From assembly GCA_964581825.1 (NCBI GenBank), contig CAZORB010000013.1:1-45547 (forward strand): DNA of 45,547 nucleotides, written 5' to 3'. Source of the DNA: SYIM01 sp964581825. Lineage in GTDB: Bacteria; Pseudomonadota; Gammaproteobacteria; Burkholderiales; Burkholderiaceae_E. Made by a program: the position numbers and the translations under genes. The stretch's first letter is position 1, and every line of letters starts with the position of its first letter. The notes beneath the pieces were generated by a model. It was not told the DNA's origin. It saw only the letters and a list, made by a program, of their open reading frames with translations, and searched no databases. Shown here one piece after another: positions 15,927-24,162 of this stretch.

Positions 15927-17177
15927 ATGAAATCGGTAGAAGGACTCTGGTCGTCCCTTGCGTGCTTCGTGTGCTGGCTGATCCTCGGCCAGATCTCTTA
16001 CATCCCCGAAACCACTTTAGCCAGCATCGCGCTGATTTGGCTGCCAACCGGCGCGGCGCTCGCGGTCGTGAGCGTGGTCGCGCCTTGGAGAATCCCGTGG
16101 CTGGTCGGTGCGAGCGTTGCAGCGGCCTTCGTTTATTCGCTGGGAAGCGGGATGCCCGTTACCACCGCACTGGTAGAGGGGCTGGGCGAGGGTCTCGCGG
16201 TTACCGCGGGCGCAGCACTGCTTCGCGCATCCCGGCAATGGGTCGACGCCAGGCTGCGCTGGGTGGGGCAAATCAGCGCATGCGGTCTGGCGGCCACCAT
16301 CTCTTCAAGCGGCTTCATCGTCGCCTGGCAGTTGGGCGACCAGGACTTGCCCTGGGGAACCAGCTGGGTCCTGGTTGCCGTTGGCGTCTGGGTAGGCGCA
16401 TTGCTGGTCACGCCGCTGGTCACATCGTTCTCGGCGTTTCGTCCCAAGCGCTCAGGCGGTATGACGATGCTGAACTTCGGCGGCGGCGCTCTCGCTTACG
16501 CCGGCTTTCTGCTTGTGGCGAGCTTGGTCTTTCAGGGCGATGTTACCGAGCGCTTCGGCGAGTCGCTCGGGCCTCCGCTCACTTATCTCCCATTGTCACT
16601 GTTAGTGCTGACCGCACTGGTCTGGGGTGAACGAGGCGGCCTTTTGGCGATTGCCTCCGGTGCGGCGCTCATGATCGGATGGACTGCGATGGGGCGCGGC
16701 CCTTTTGCATCCACCGAAAGTTTCCCTGGCGAGGCACTTCTTGAGGTTCAGGCCTACGTGGCTGTAATTGCGCTGCTGTCTGGTCTGCTGTTCTCGCTTC
16801 AGGAGCGCACAGCCCGAGCACTCGAAGAAGCAAAACGCTGGCGGCTTCGTTACCTGCAGGTACTCGATAGCGGGGGCTTCACAACCCTGACAATCGATCC
16901 GCGTAATGGTCGATGCGAATGGAGCGAAAACGCAGCCAGTTTCTTTGGGCGTGCTCCCGAGCTGAGCGTGAGCGAGCTGATCGAAAGGGCCGGAGATGCC
17001 GAGCAGCCCCTCATGCGCGCTCAATGGCAGGCACTCCAGCAGGGGTCGCTATCGCAAGCCGACTGGGACTGGCCCGATGGCAGTCACGCATCGCTCACAG
17101 CAATCACGGGCCCCGATGGAAAAGTTGAGATCGTGACCGCACTGTTGCGCAAAGCGAGGCAGCGCTACCATGGCTGA
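15927..17177 (+). CDS. MASE1-type membrane sensor with PAS-like domain and no output domain
   Basis: 416 residues from ATG 15927, which has AGGAG 8 nt upstream. The first ~290 residues are mostly hydrophobic, with about eight to ten membrane helices and the MASE1 style (IALIWLPTGAALAVVSVV, then WRIPWLVGASVAAAFVYSLGSGMP). A short linker (ERTARALEEAKRWRLRYLQVLDSG) leads to a ~100-residue PAS-like domain (GFTTLTIDPRNGRCEWSENA...). MASE1 proteins normally continue into histidine kinase, GGDEF or EAL modules; this one stops. The stop overlaps the next gene's start by 8 nt, so the output may be a separate partner. MASE1 assignment is by hydrophobic pattern and wording. Confidence 0.75.
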   Translation: MKSVEGLWSSLACFVCWLILGQISYIPETTLASIALIWLPTGAALAVVSVVAPWRIPWLVGASVAAAFVYSLGSGMPVTTALVEGLGEGLAVTAGAALLRASRQWVDARLRWVGQISACGLAATISSSGFIVAWQLGDQDLPWGTSWVLVAVGVWVGALLVTPLVTSFSAFRPKRSGGMTMLNFGGGALAYAGFLLVASLVFQGDVTERFGESLGPPLTYLPLSLLVLTALVWGERGGLLAIASGAALMIGWTAMGRGPFASTESFPGEALLEVQAYVAVIALLSGLLFSLQERTARALEEAKRWRLRYLQVLDSGGFTTLTIDPRNGRCEWSENAASFFGRAPELSVSELIERAGDAEQPLMRAQWQALQQGSLSQADWDWPDGSHASLTAITGPDGKVEIVTALLRKARQRYHG

Positions 17178-18657
17178 TCCGGCGGTACTGCTGGTTCACG
17201 GTCTGGGGGGCACGCAGTACGACCTCGGATCGATGCACAAACGGCTCAAAAACGCGGGTTTCGTTACACACTCCCTGACGCTCCCTGGCCACGGTACCAG
17301 CCCGGAGGATCTCGCGGGTGTCCGCGCGGAAGACTGGGTCGACGCGGTCATGGCCAAGTACGCCGAAATCGAACCTCAGCACGACGAACTGCATCTGATG
17401 GGAATGTGCATGGGGGCGCTGCTTGCGGCCGAGACCGCTAAGCGCACGGGGCATAGGCGAAAAGGCAGGCTGGTGCTCCTGGCACCCCCCATCTATATCG
17501 ACGGATGGGCAACGCCCTGGTATCGCGGCTTCCGAAAATTGCTTTATGGCGTGCCCGGATTGCCTGGACGGATGCGAATCGAGGAAGAGGACCCCTTCGG
17601 TATCAAGAACGAGCAGTTGCGAGCGATCGTCAAGGCAAAGTTCGAACGCGGCGAAAACTTTCACTATGTGTGGGTGCCGCTTGCCTGCGTCCGCGAGGTC
17701 GACCGGCTACGCGGCTGGGTCATGAAGGGCCTGGAGAAGGTCGCCTGCGACACACTTGTGGTGCACGCCCGCGAAGACGAACTCACTTCGCTGCGCTCGG
17801 CTGATTTTCTCGCCGAGCGAATCAATGCCGCACATGCGGGTCGTGCGCGCGTCGTCGTGCTTGAGAATAGCTATCACATGGTGGCTGTCGATAACGACCG
17901 CGAGATCGTCGCACGCAGCGTACTGGAATTCTTCGGTGTCAGCCCTGCGCAATTCGCAGGGGCGGTCGACGACCCGAAAATGTCGATCGCCGATCAGCAG
18001 GCATTGGTTGGCCACGCAATCGAGGCCCTGCAATCAGGTGGACCCGCCGCGTTGTGGTCGCTGGGTATACCCGATTTCTGCTGGTATCAGCCTGGCACCA
18101 ACCGGAGCAGCGGCGTTTTTCGCGGCACCAAAGGAGCAACCCGGCTGTCCACCTGGGCAAGTTCCGTCCGACTGACTGCCGCGGGGTCACCGGTGTACAA
18201 CACGGGGGTCGTAGTGGTGCCCGCCGCATTGATCGACTCCGTTCGTCAGGCCGATGCTGCCAGCGCGCTCGCATCCAGCGGCGTGCTTGCCCTAAGCGTC
18301 CGATCGGGAAAGTTGATCGAGGCCAGATGGTTCCCGGACGACGTATCAGTTGAAGATGCGTACTTCGGCGGCGAGCCCCAACAGGAGGGGCCTTCCCCCG
18401 CTGAGCGGGCGTTCGAACAGGCCGCGCGTGATGTCAAAACGCTGGCCAAAGCCCCCGACAACGACGCACTGCTTCAGCTCTACGCGCTGTACAAACAGGC
18501 GAGCGTGGGCGATGCCTCCGGCGATCGGCCCAGTCTGATGGATCCGATCGGACGAGCGAAATACGACGCCTGGGCAGCACACCGTCGCATGACAGCCGCC
18601 GACGCGATGACCGCCTATGTAGCACTGGTCGAAAAGCTGAAGGCGCGCGAGGCCTAG
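17170..18657 (+). CDS. Alpha/beta hydrolase - SnoaL-like - acyl-CoA-binding protein fusion
   Basis: 495 residues in three parts. Residues 1-260 are an alpha/beta hydrolase close to carboxylesterases (VLLVHGLGG, LPGHGTSPED). Its nucleophile elbow is GMCMG, so C80 replaces the usual serine; D203 and H236 can complete the triad. Residues ~272-395 look like a SnoaL/NTF2-type domain (ADQQALVGHAIEALQSGG, KLIEARWFPDDVSVEDAYF). Residues ~408-495 match acyl-CoA-binding protein: LYALYKQASVGD (Y438, Y441, K442), GRAKYDAW (K464), and AMTAYVALVEKL (Y483), the ligand-contact positions known in ACBP. A thioesterase or acyl-transfer role on a CoA ester is an inference. There is no signal peptide. The start overlaps the MASE1 gene by 8 nt. 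Confidence 0.85.
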   Translation: MADPAVLLVHGLGGTQYDLGSMHKRLKNAGFVTHSLTLPGHGTSPEDLAGVRAEDWVDAVMAKYAEIEPQHDELHLMGMCMGALLAAETAKRTGHRRKGRLVLLAPPIYIDGWATPWYRGFRKLLYGVPGLPGRMRIEEEDPFGIKNEQLRAIVKAKFERGENFHYVWVPLACVREVDRLRGWVMKGLEKVACDTLVVHAREDELTSLRSADFLAERINAAHAGRARVVVLENSYHMVAVDNDREIVARSVLEFFGVSPAQFAGAVDDPKMSIADQQALVGHAIEALQSGGPAALWSLGIPDFCWYQPGTNRSSGVFRGTKGATRLSTWASSVRLTAAGSPVYNTGVVVVPAALIDSVRQADAASALASSGVLALSVRSGKLIEARWFPDDVSVEDAYFGGEPQQEGPSPAERAFEQAARDVKTLAKAPDNDALLQLYALYKQASVGDASGDRPSLMDPIGRAKYDAWAAHRRMTAADAMTAYVALVEKLKAREA

Positions 18658-18762
18658 GGGCGGCAGGTCGAGTCCGCTCAGCGTGACGTTCCATTCATCA
18701 CTCGGTTGCCCGGCCAGGCGGCGCGTATGATTCAGCTCTGAGCCACTCACCTGCCTGCCCCC

Positions 18763-19599
18763 ATGACAAGACCGCCCCCCCGGTCTCCCTCGCCGGCCAC
18801 CCGCCCCGCACAGCCTCGCACACGGTCTTTTGCCAAGCCACCTACCGGTGCGGCACCGCCGTCGGGCAGTGACCAACCCAGACTCTCCAAGCGAATGAGC
18901 GAGCTCGGTTTATGTTCGCGACGCGAGGCAGACGAGTGGATTGAGAATGGCTGGGTCAAAGTCGATGGGCAGGTCGTCAACACGCTTGGCGCGCGCGTCT
19001 CTCCTAACGCCCGCATCGAGATTGATCCCGCGGCCGCACGGCACCAGAGCGAGCAGGTGACCATCCTGCTTCACAAGCCGATTGGTTATGTGTCAGGCCA
19101 GGCCGAAGACGGCCATCAGCCTGCGATCGTATTAATACGCCCCGAGAACCGCTGGGCTGGCGATACCTCTCCGGTGCAGTTCAAGCCCAGTCATCTGCGA
19201 AGCCTCGCGCCTGCCGGCCGGCTCGACATCGACTCAACGGGATTGCTTGTGTTCACACAAGATGGACGGGTGGCCAAACGGCTGATCGGACAGGATACGG
19301 AGGTTGAAAAAGAGTATCTGGTTCGCGTGGAAGGGTCCTTGTCCGAGCAGGGCATGAAGCTTCTGCACCACGGTCTCGAACTCGATGGCGTCAAGTTAAA
19401 GCCAGCCCGGGTGTCCTGGCAGAACGAGGACCAGCTTCGCTTCGTGCTGCGCGAGGGGCGTAAGCGGCAGATCCGGCGAATGTGCGAGCTGGTGGGTCTG
19501 GCTGTCACAGGCCTCAAAAGGGTCCGAAGCGGTAGCGTTCCGCTTGGGCCAATGCCGCCAGGCCAATGGCGCTATCTTCGAAAGGATGAGCGGTTTTGA
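18763..19599 (+). CDS. rluF: 23S rRNA pseudouridine synthase, RluF-like
   Basis: 278 residues. A basic, Pro-rich, disordered N-terminus (1-38) leads into an S4 RNA-binding domain (LSKRMSELGLCSRREADEWIENGWVKV, 41-67). The RsuA/RluB/E/F catalytic domain has AGRLDIDSTGLLVF, with the catalytic Asp at 155, and the closing GRKRQIRRMCELVGL motif. The wording LHKPIGYVSGQ and the overall pattern are closest to RluF (E. coli U2604) rather than RluB, but I cannot separate the subfamilies without alignment. The start lacks a good Shine-Dalgarno; the upstream region can pair (GGCAGGT near 18665 with ACCTGCC near 18750). Confidence 0.85.
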   Translation: MTRPPPRSPSPATRPAQPRTRSFAKPPTGAAPPSGSDQPRLSKRMSELGLCSRREADEWIENGWVKVDGQVVNTLGARVSPNARIEIDPAAARHQSEQVTILLHKPIGYVSGQAEDGHQPAIVLIRPENRWAGDTSPVQFKPSHLRSLAPAGRLDIDSTGLLVFTQDGRVAKRLIGQDTEVEKEYLVRVEGSLSEQGMKLLHHGLELDGVKLKPARVSWQNEDQLRFVLREGRKRQIRRMCELVGLAVTGLKRVRSGSVPLGPMPPGQWRYLRKDERF

Positions 19600-20807
19600 C
19601 CGTATCCACCCAACCCGCTGGAAGCGCTGAAGCCGTGCTAAACGCGCCTTCAATTGTCTGGACTGAAAATGGCGAATCGCGGTTCGCGCGCTGGCAGTCC
19701 GAACGCGGCAGCCCTCCGCCAAAAACCGTGCTCCCAACCGATGATCGCATCACCGCCGACGATGCCTACGGACTTGCCTGTCAGGGCATGGCCATGCTGT
19801 GGCGCAGCGACTTTCAGAACGCACGTCAGTTGCTGATCGCGCTCGGCACGCGTGCCGACCGAAAATCCGCACAGCACTTGGCGGCAATTCGGCAGTCACA
19901 GCCCGGACCTGACACGTTCAACCGGATCCGTCAGATCCGCGCGCAACGCGCTCGAACGCTGGGCATGCTCCTCGTTGAGCTCGATACCGACTATCGGAGT
20001 GCGCTGCGACGCGCACCCGATGTCACCGAACCCTGTCTGCATGCATACGGCCCTTCACAGGGTCCCATGGTGGTGTCGTTACGTGAGTTAACGGGGGTGA
20101 TCGGCGCCTACCAATGGGCCTCGCGCGGCATAGAACTGTCCGCGCTAGGCGCGCGTATCCACCCGCACTATGGCGTGTTCGCGCCAACCCGATCCGAGTA
20201 CGTTGATCTGGTGGCTCGCGCACCCTTGCCCACCAGCGCGGCTCAGTTCGACACCGCAATCGATATTGGCACGGGCACAGGCGTGCTGGCGGCAGTGCTC
20301 GCCCGTCGAGGAGTAAAGCGCGTCATCGGGATCGACTCCGATCCGCGCGCAATCGCATGCGCGACCGAAAACATCGAGCGCCTGGGCCTCTCGAATCGGG
20401 TTCAGATTCAGCAAGGCGCGTTTTTTCCAGATGGGCGTGCGTCGCTGATTGTCTGCAATCCTCCGTGGGTACCCGCCCGGCCAGGCTCACCGCTCGAGCG
20501 CGGTATCTACGATGAAGGGTGCGCGATGCTACGAGGCTTCCTCGTCGGACTCGCTGATCACCTGACGCCCGAGGGCGAAGGCTGGCTGATTCTGTCTGAC
20601 CTGGCAGAGCATCTGGGTCTTCGCACCCGCGAAACGCTGCTCCAGTGGATTGATGCAGCGGGGCTCGAGGTTGCGGGACGTCTCGACACCCGCCCGAGCC
20701 ACCCGCGGTCCTCTGACGCTAACGATCCGCTGCAGGCCGCGCGACGCGCGGAGGTAACCTCGCTATGGCGGTTGAAGCGTAAGCACGCTGACCCTGTGCC
20801 GGCGTAA
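19596..20807 (+). CDS. Class I SAM-dependent methyltransferase (NPPW type)
   Basis: 403 residues starting at TTG 19596, which overlaps the rluF stop (TTGA) and has AAGGATG upstream; no ATG is available before the conserved region. The catalytic half has motif I AIDIGTGTGVLAA (221-233), an acidic motif II end GIDSDP (245-250), and NPPW (288-291). NPPW is typical of enzymes that methylate amino or amide nitrogens in RNA, DNA or protein (PrmC, RlmG and related). The N-terminal ~190 residues (MLWRSDFQNARQLLIALGTRA...) may recognise the substrate. Tight coupling to a 23S rRNA modification enzyme hints at a ribosomal target, which is inference. Confidence 0.8.
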   Translation: MTVSTQPAGSAEAVLNAPSIVWTENGESRFARWQSERGSPPPKTVLPTDDRITADDAYGLACQGMAMLWRSDFQNARQLLIALGTRADRKSAQHLAAIRQSQPGPDTFNRIRQIRAQRARTLGMLLVELDTDYRSALRRAPDVTEPCLHAYGPSQGPMVVSLRELTGVIGAYQWASRGIELSALGARIHPHYGVFAPTRSEYVDLVARAPLPTSAAQFDTAIDIGTGTGVLAAVLARRGVKRVIGIDSDPRAIACATENIERLGLSNRVQIQQGAFFPDGRASLIVCNPPWVPARPGSPLERGIYDEGCAMLRGFLVGLADHLTPEGEGWLILSDLAEHLGLRTRETLLQWIDAAGLEVAGRLDTRPSHPRSSDANDPLQAARRAEVTSLWRLKRKHADPVPA

Positions 20808-20926
20808 CCGAGCGCATCCCTGCCGACCCGGGTTACCGCAGACGTGGTGATCAGAGTGACGGTATGGGGCATATCGAATTGCTCGGTTGGATCAAAGATT
20901 TCGCCTCAACGCCAATCAGGGAAATT

Positions 20927-20954
20927 TTGCCGACCGGGCCACACACTCTAGACT
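20927..20954 (+). promoter_or_regulatory. Possible promoter of the DUF21/CBS gene
   Basis: TTGCCG (20927-20932), a 16-bp spacer, and TAGACT (20949-20954), about 48 nt before the chosen ATG at 21003. Confidence 0.35.
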
Positions 20955-21002
20955 TGCCCCTGGATTAACCACTGCGTGGCCCGCAAGCGCTCACGCTTTT
21001 GT

Positions 21003-22292
21003 ATGGAAATATTGCTGCTGTTTGCACTGGTTTTACTCAATGGTGTCTTCGCGATGACCGAAATCGCGCTGATCACATCGAAGCGGGCAAAGCTTCAAAA
21101 GGCCGCGGAAGCCGGCGACTCCTCTGCCCAACTTGCCCTCACTCTGGGCGAAGATCCCAACCGGTTTTTGTCCACTATCCAGGTCGGTATTACCTCGATT
21201 GGCGTGCTGAGCGGTATCGTGGGTGAGGCCGCACTGGCGCGGCCGCTGGCTGATTCTCTCGAGGCAATCGGGATGGAGCAGCCCTACTCCGACTACCTGG
21301 GTACCGGCATTGTTGTGGTGCTGGTCACGTATTTTTCAATCGTACTGGGCGAATTGGTGCCTAAGCGACTGGGTCAGTCCAATCCTGAACTCGTCGCGCG
21401 GTTGATGGCTAAACCGATTGCCGGCCTGTCGATCCTCACCCGTCCGTTCGTTCGCCTGCTATCGGTCTCGACTGCGTTTGTATTGAAGCTGTTGGGCGTC
21501 GCCGAGCGAACGCAGCCCGAGGTTACTGCTGAGGAAATTCAGGCGGTGCTGGCTGAGGGCACCGAGGCGGGCCTCATTGAAAGCCAGGAACACGCGATGC
21601 TTAAGAACGTGTTCCGGCTTGATGACCGGCAAATTGCCTCGCTGATGGTGCCTCGAGCTGACATCGTGTATCTCGATCAGGAGACTCCGCTTGCCGAGTC
21701 GCTCCACCTGATCGAAAGCTCAGATCACGCACGCTACCCGCTGGTTAAAGGGGGCCTCGATAACGTCGTGGGCGTGGTCAATGCGCGCAAGCTGCTCTCC
21801 AAGATTGCAGGAGGCGCCGCACCGGACCTGACCTTGGGCCTGGAGGAAACGCTCTATGTTCCCGAGACGCTTACCGGCATGGAATTGCTCAACAACTTTC
21901 GTACCTCTGGTCGGCAGCTGGCCTTTGTGGTGGATGAGTATGGCGAGGCGCTCGGGTTGGTCACACTCAAAGATCTGATTGAGGCCATTACGGGCGAGTT
22001 CAAACCACGCGACCCCACGCAGTCGTGGGCCGTACAGCGCGATGATGGCACCTGGCTTCTAGACGGTCATATTCCTATCCCGGAGTTGAAAGATCGGCTG
22101 CGATTTGCATCAGTGCCCGATGAGGAAAAGGGCCGCTACCACACGCTAAGCGGCATGTTCATGCTGCTAAGTGGCAAGCTGCCGAGGGAAGGCGACAAAG
22201 TATTCTGGGAAGGCTGGGAGCTTGAAATCCTGGACATGGACCGCAATACCATTGATAAGGTGCTTGCGAAGCGCGTTGACATCGAAGACTGA
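21003..22292 (+). CDS. DUF21 / CBS-pair / CorC-HlyC family membrane protein (CNNM-like)
   Basis: 429 residues. The N-terminal DUF21 (CNNM) domain has about four membrane helices and the motifs FAMTEIALITSKRAKL, FLSTIQVGITSIGVLSGIVGEA and ELVPKRLG. Then come AEEIQAVLAEGTEAGLIE, two CBS motifs (MVPRADIVYLDQ..., FVVDEYGEALGLVTLKDLIEAITGEF), and a C-terminal transporter-associated domain (WLLDGHIPIPELKDRL...). The family (YhdP/MpfA/CorB-like, often misnamed hemolysin) is tied to magnesium or cobalt efflux. I chose ATG 21003 because MEILLLFALVLLNGVFA is the normal beginning; a GTG at 20976 is an alternative. The scaffold gap begins 4 nt after the stop. Confidence 0.92.
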   Translation: MEILLLFALVLLNGVFAMTEIALITSKRAKLQKAAEAGDSSAQLALTLGEDPNRFLSTIQVGITSIGVLSGIVGEAALARPLADSLEAIGMEQPYSDYLGTGIVVVLVTYFSIVLGELVPKRLGQSNPELVARLMAKPIAGLSILTRPFVRLLSVSTAFVLKLLGVAERTQPEVTAEEIQAVLAEGTEAGLIESQEHAMLKNVFRLDDRQIASLMVPRADIVYLDQETPLAESLHLIESSDHARYPLVKGGLDNVVGVVNARKLLSKIAGGAAPDLTLGLEETLYVPETLTGMELLNNFRTSGRQLAFVVDEYGEALGLVTLKDLIEAITGEFKPRDPTQSWAVQRDDGTWLLDGHIPIPELKDRLRFASVPDEEKGRYHTLSGMFMLLSGKLPREGDKVFWEGWELEILDMDRNTIDKVLAKRVDIED

Positions 22293-22296
22293 CGCA

Positions 22297-22396
22297 NNNN
22301 NNNNNNNNNNNNNNNNNNNNNNNNNNNNNNNNNNNNNNNNNNNNNNNNNNNNNNNNNNNNNNNNNNNNNNNNNNNNNNNNNNNNNNNNNNNNNNNN
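22297..22396. other. Scaffold gap of exactly 100 N
   Basis: A run of 100 undetermined bases, the conventional placeholder for a gap of unknown size. The true distance and even the adjacency of the flanking genes are unproven. Any reading frame crossing it is meaningless. Confidence 0.99.
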
Positions 22397-22575
22397 TGAC
22401 GTGCGTTCCGCTTAATCGAACCATAGTCGACCCCGCAGAAACCTGGCGGCTACACTGAAAACCGTCCATAGCGCTTTGCCAGGGTCAGTTCGACTACTTG
22501 CATAGGGTCGGCCCCGGCCACAGTTCGCTCTGCGATCTTGCCTTCCTCACTGTGTTCGACACAAAGGAGATCCCG

Positions 22576-24120
22576 ATGCCACTCGCCTCGTCACGACGCA
22601 TGCTTTTGCGCTTTTTTAGCGCGGCCCTGATTGCTGGAACCGTAGCAATCGTTACACCACCCTCGGTGTCGGCGCAGTCGCTCGGCACAGTCACCATCGC
22701 CACCCATCTCGACGTCGATACACTTGACCCCACCCAGAACATCAACACCCACCAGCGCTGGGTTTATCGGCATATTTTCGACCCGCTGATCACGCTGAGT
22801 CCGGACGGCAAGGTGCTACCCGCTGCAGCGCACCGGTGGGAGCAGATCGACCCGCTCACCTGGCGCTTTCACCTTCGTAAAGACGTGAAGTTTCACAACG
22901 GTGAGCCGCTCACTGCCGAGGCGGTTCGGCTGACCGTCGAACTGATGCAAAAGCCAACCTCTCAGGCCCGAAGCTACTACTCGCGCTTCAAGGAGGTGAA
23001 GGTGATCGACGATCACACGGTCGATCTGATCACTGAGAAGCCCTTCGCCAATGCGCTGATTCTGGTGGCCGACTACCTGCTGCCCATTCCGCCTAAGTAT
23101 TTCGCTGAGGTTGGCGCAGACGGTCTCGCTCGGCGCCCAATTGGAACGGGAGCCTACCGTTTTGTGAGCTGGCGTCGCGGCGACCGCGTCACGCTGGAAG
23201 CGAACCGCGAGTGGTGGAATGGCCGTCCGAAGGCAGATCGGGTCGTGTTCTGGCCAATTCCCGAACCCGGCACCCGCGTTGCAGCCCTGATCAACGGCGA
23301 AGCGCAGCTTGTCGCCAACGTTCCTCAAATACAGGTCGAGCGGATCAAAGCCGCTAAAAACGTCCGAATCGAAGCGGCTGAAGCTGGAGCCTTACCAATC
23401 TGGGGCGGCATGGTTGTCGACCGTCCGCAGTTACAGGACAAGCGGGTTCGGCAAGCCATCAACTACGCCGTGAACAAGCAGGCAATTGTCGATCGGCTGC
23501 TACAAGGCTATGGACGGGCGATGGGCCAGCCGTGCTCGGCTGACACTTCGTGTTTCGATCCCACGCTCAAACCCTATCCCCACGATCCTGAAAAGGCGCG
23601 CGCGCTTCTGAAAGAGGCGGGTGTCCAAAATCTGAGCCTGAAACTGCACTTCCCCACCGGCGTGGTTCCGGGCGGCGCAGAGCTTGCGCAGGCCATCGCG
23701 GCTGACCTGGCCAAGGTCGGAATCAAGACCGAACTGATTCAGGATGAGTGGAAGGTGTTCGCCGGCAAGCTGTTTGATTTCAAGAAGAATCAGGCCGACC
23801 TGGGCGACATCTTCCTGATGTACTACAAGGCAGGGCCCACCATCGAACTGGTGCTCTCCACTGTGCTGGTCAGCGGCCGCAACTGGAACTGGACGCACTA
23901 CTCGAATCCCAAGGTTGATGCGGCCTGGGATAAGGCCGAACAGACGGTCGATGTAGCGCAGCGCACCGCAATGTTCAAAGAGATGTCTTCCATCGTGCGC
24001 GACGAGGCGCCGTGGCTCTTCCTGTACGAGCCGCTTCCGCTCTACGGCGTCAGCAACAGACTCAATTGGAAGGTCCGCTCCGATGAATTCATCTACGTCG
24101 AGGACATGAGTCTGCGCTAA
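22576..24120 (+). CDS. Peptide/opine/nickel-type ABC transporter substrate-binding protein
   Basis: 514 residues from ATG 22576, preceded by AAGGAG at the ideal distance. A signal peptide (RMLLRFFSAALIAGTVAIVTPPSVSAQS) is followed by the SBP_bac_5 fold (family 5 receptors: DppA, OppA, GsiB). Visible motifs: DVDTLDPTQ, WRFHLRKDVKFHNGEPLTAEAV, RPIGTGAYRFVSW, VRQAINYAVNKQAIV, and a C-terminal DEAPWLFLYEP. The downstream gamma-glutamyltransferase and oxoprolinase-like genes suggest glutathione or gamma-glutamyl peptides as cargo. It is first in the operon, and a stable hairpin after its stop probably raises its level over the permeases. Confidence 0.92.
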   Translation: MPLASSRRMLLRFFSAALIAGTVAIVTPPSVSAQSLGTVTIATHLDVDTLDPTQNINTHQRWVYRHIFDPLITLSPDGKVLPAAAHRWEQIDPLTWRFHLRKDVKFHNGEPLTAEAVRLTVELMQKPTSQARSYYSRFKEVKVIDDHTVDLITEKPFANALILVADYLLPIPPKYFAEVGADGLARRPIGTGAYRFVSWRRGDRVTLEANREWWNGRPKADRVVFWPIPEPGTRVAALINGEAQLVANVPQIQVERIKAAKNVRIEAAEAGALPIWGGMVVDRPQLQDKRVRQAINYAVNKQAIVDRLLQGYGRAMGQPCSADTSCFDPTLKPYPHDPEKARALLKEAGVQNLSLKLHFPTGVVPGGAELAQAIAADLAKVGIKTELIQDEWKVFAGKLFDFKKNQADLGDIFLMYYKAGPTIELVLSTVLVSGRNWNWTHYSNPKVDAAWDKAEQTVDVAQRTAMFKEMSSIVRDEAPWLFLYEPLPLYGVSNRLNWKVRSDEFIYVEDMSLR

Positions 24121-24122
24121 AC

Positions 24123-24144
24123 ACGAGGCGGGAAACCGCCTCGT
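24123..24144 (+). promoter_or_regulatory. Intercistronic hairpin with GAAA tetraloop
   Basis: ACGAGGCGG (24123-24131), loop GAAA, CCGCCTCGT (24136-24144): a perfect 9-bp stem with a GNRA tetraloop, 2 nt beyond the receptor stop and 18 nt before the permease start. No U-run follows. Such elements commonly protect receptor mRNA from 3' decay or terminate partially, giving more receptor than permease. Confidence 0.6.
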
Positions 24145-24162
24145 TCAATCCGCGTCTTTGGC

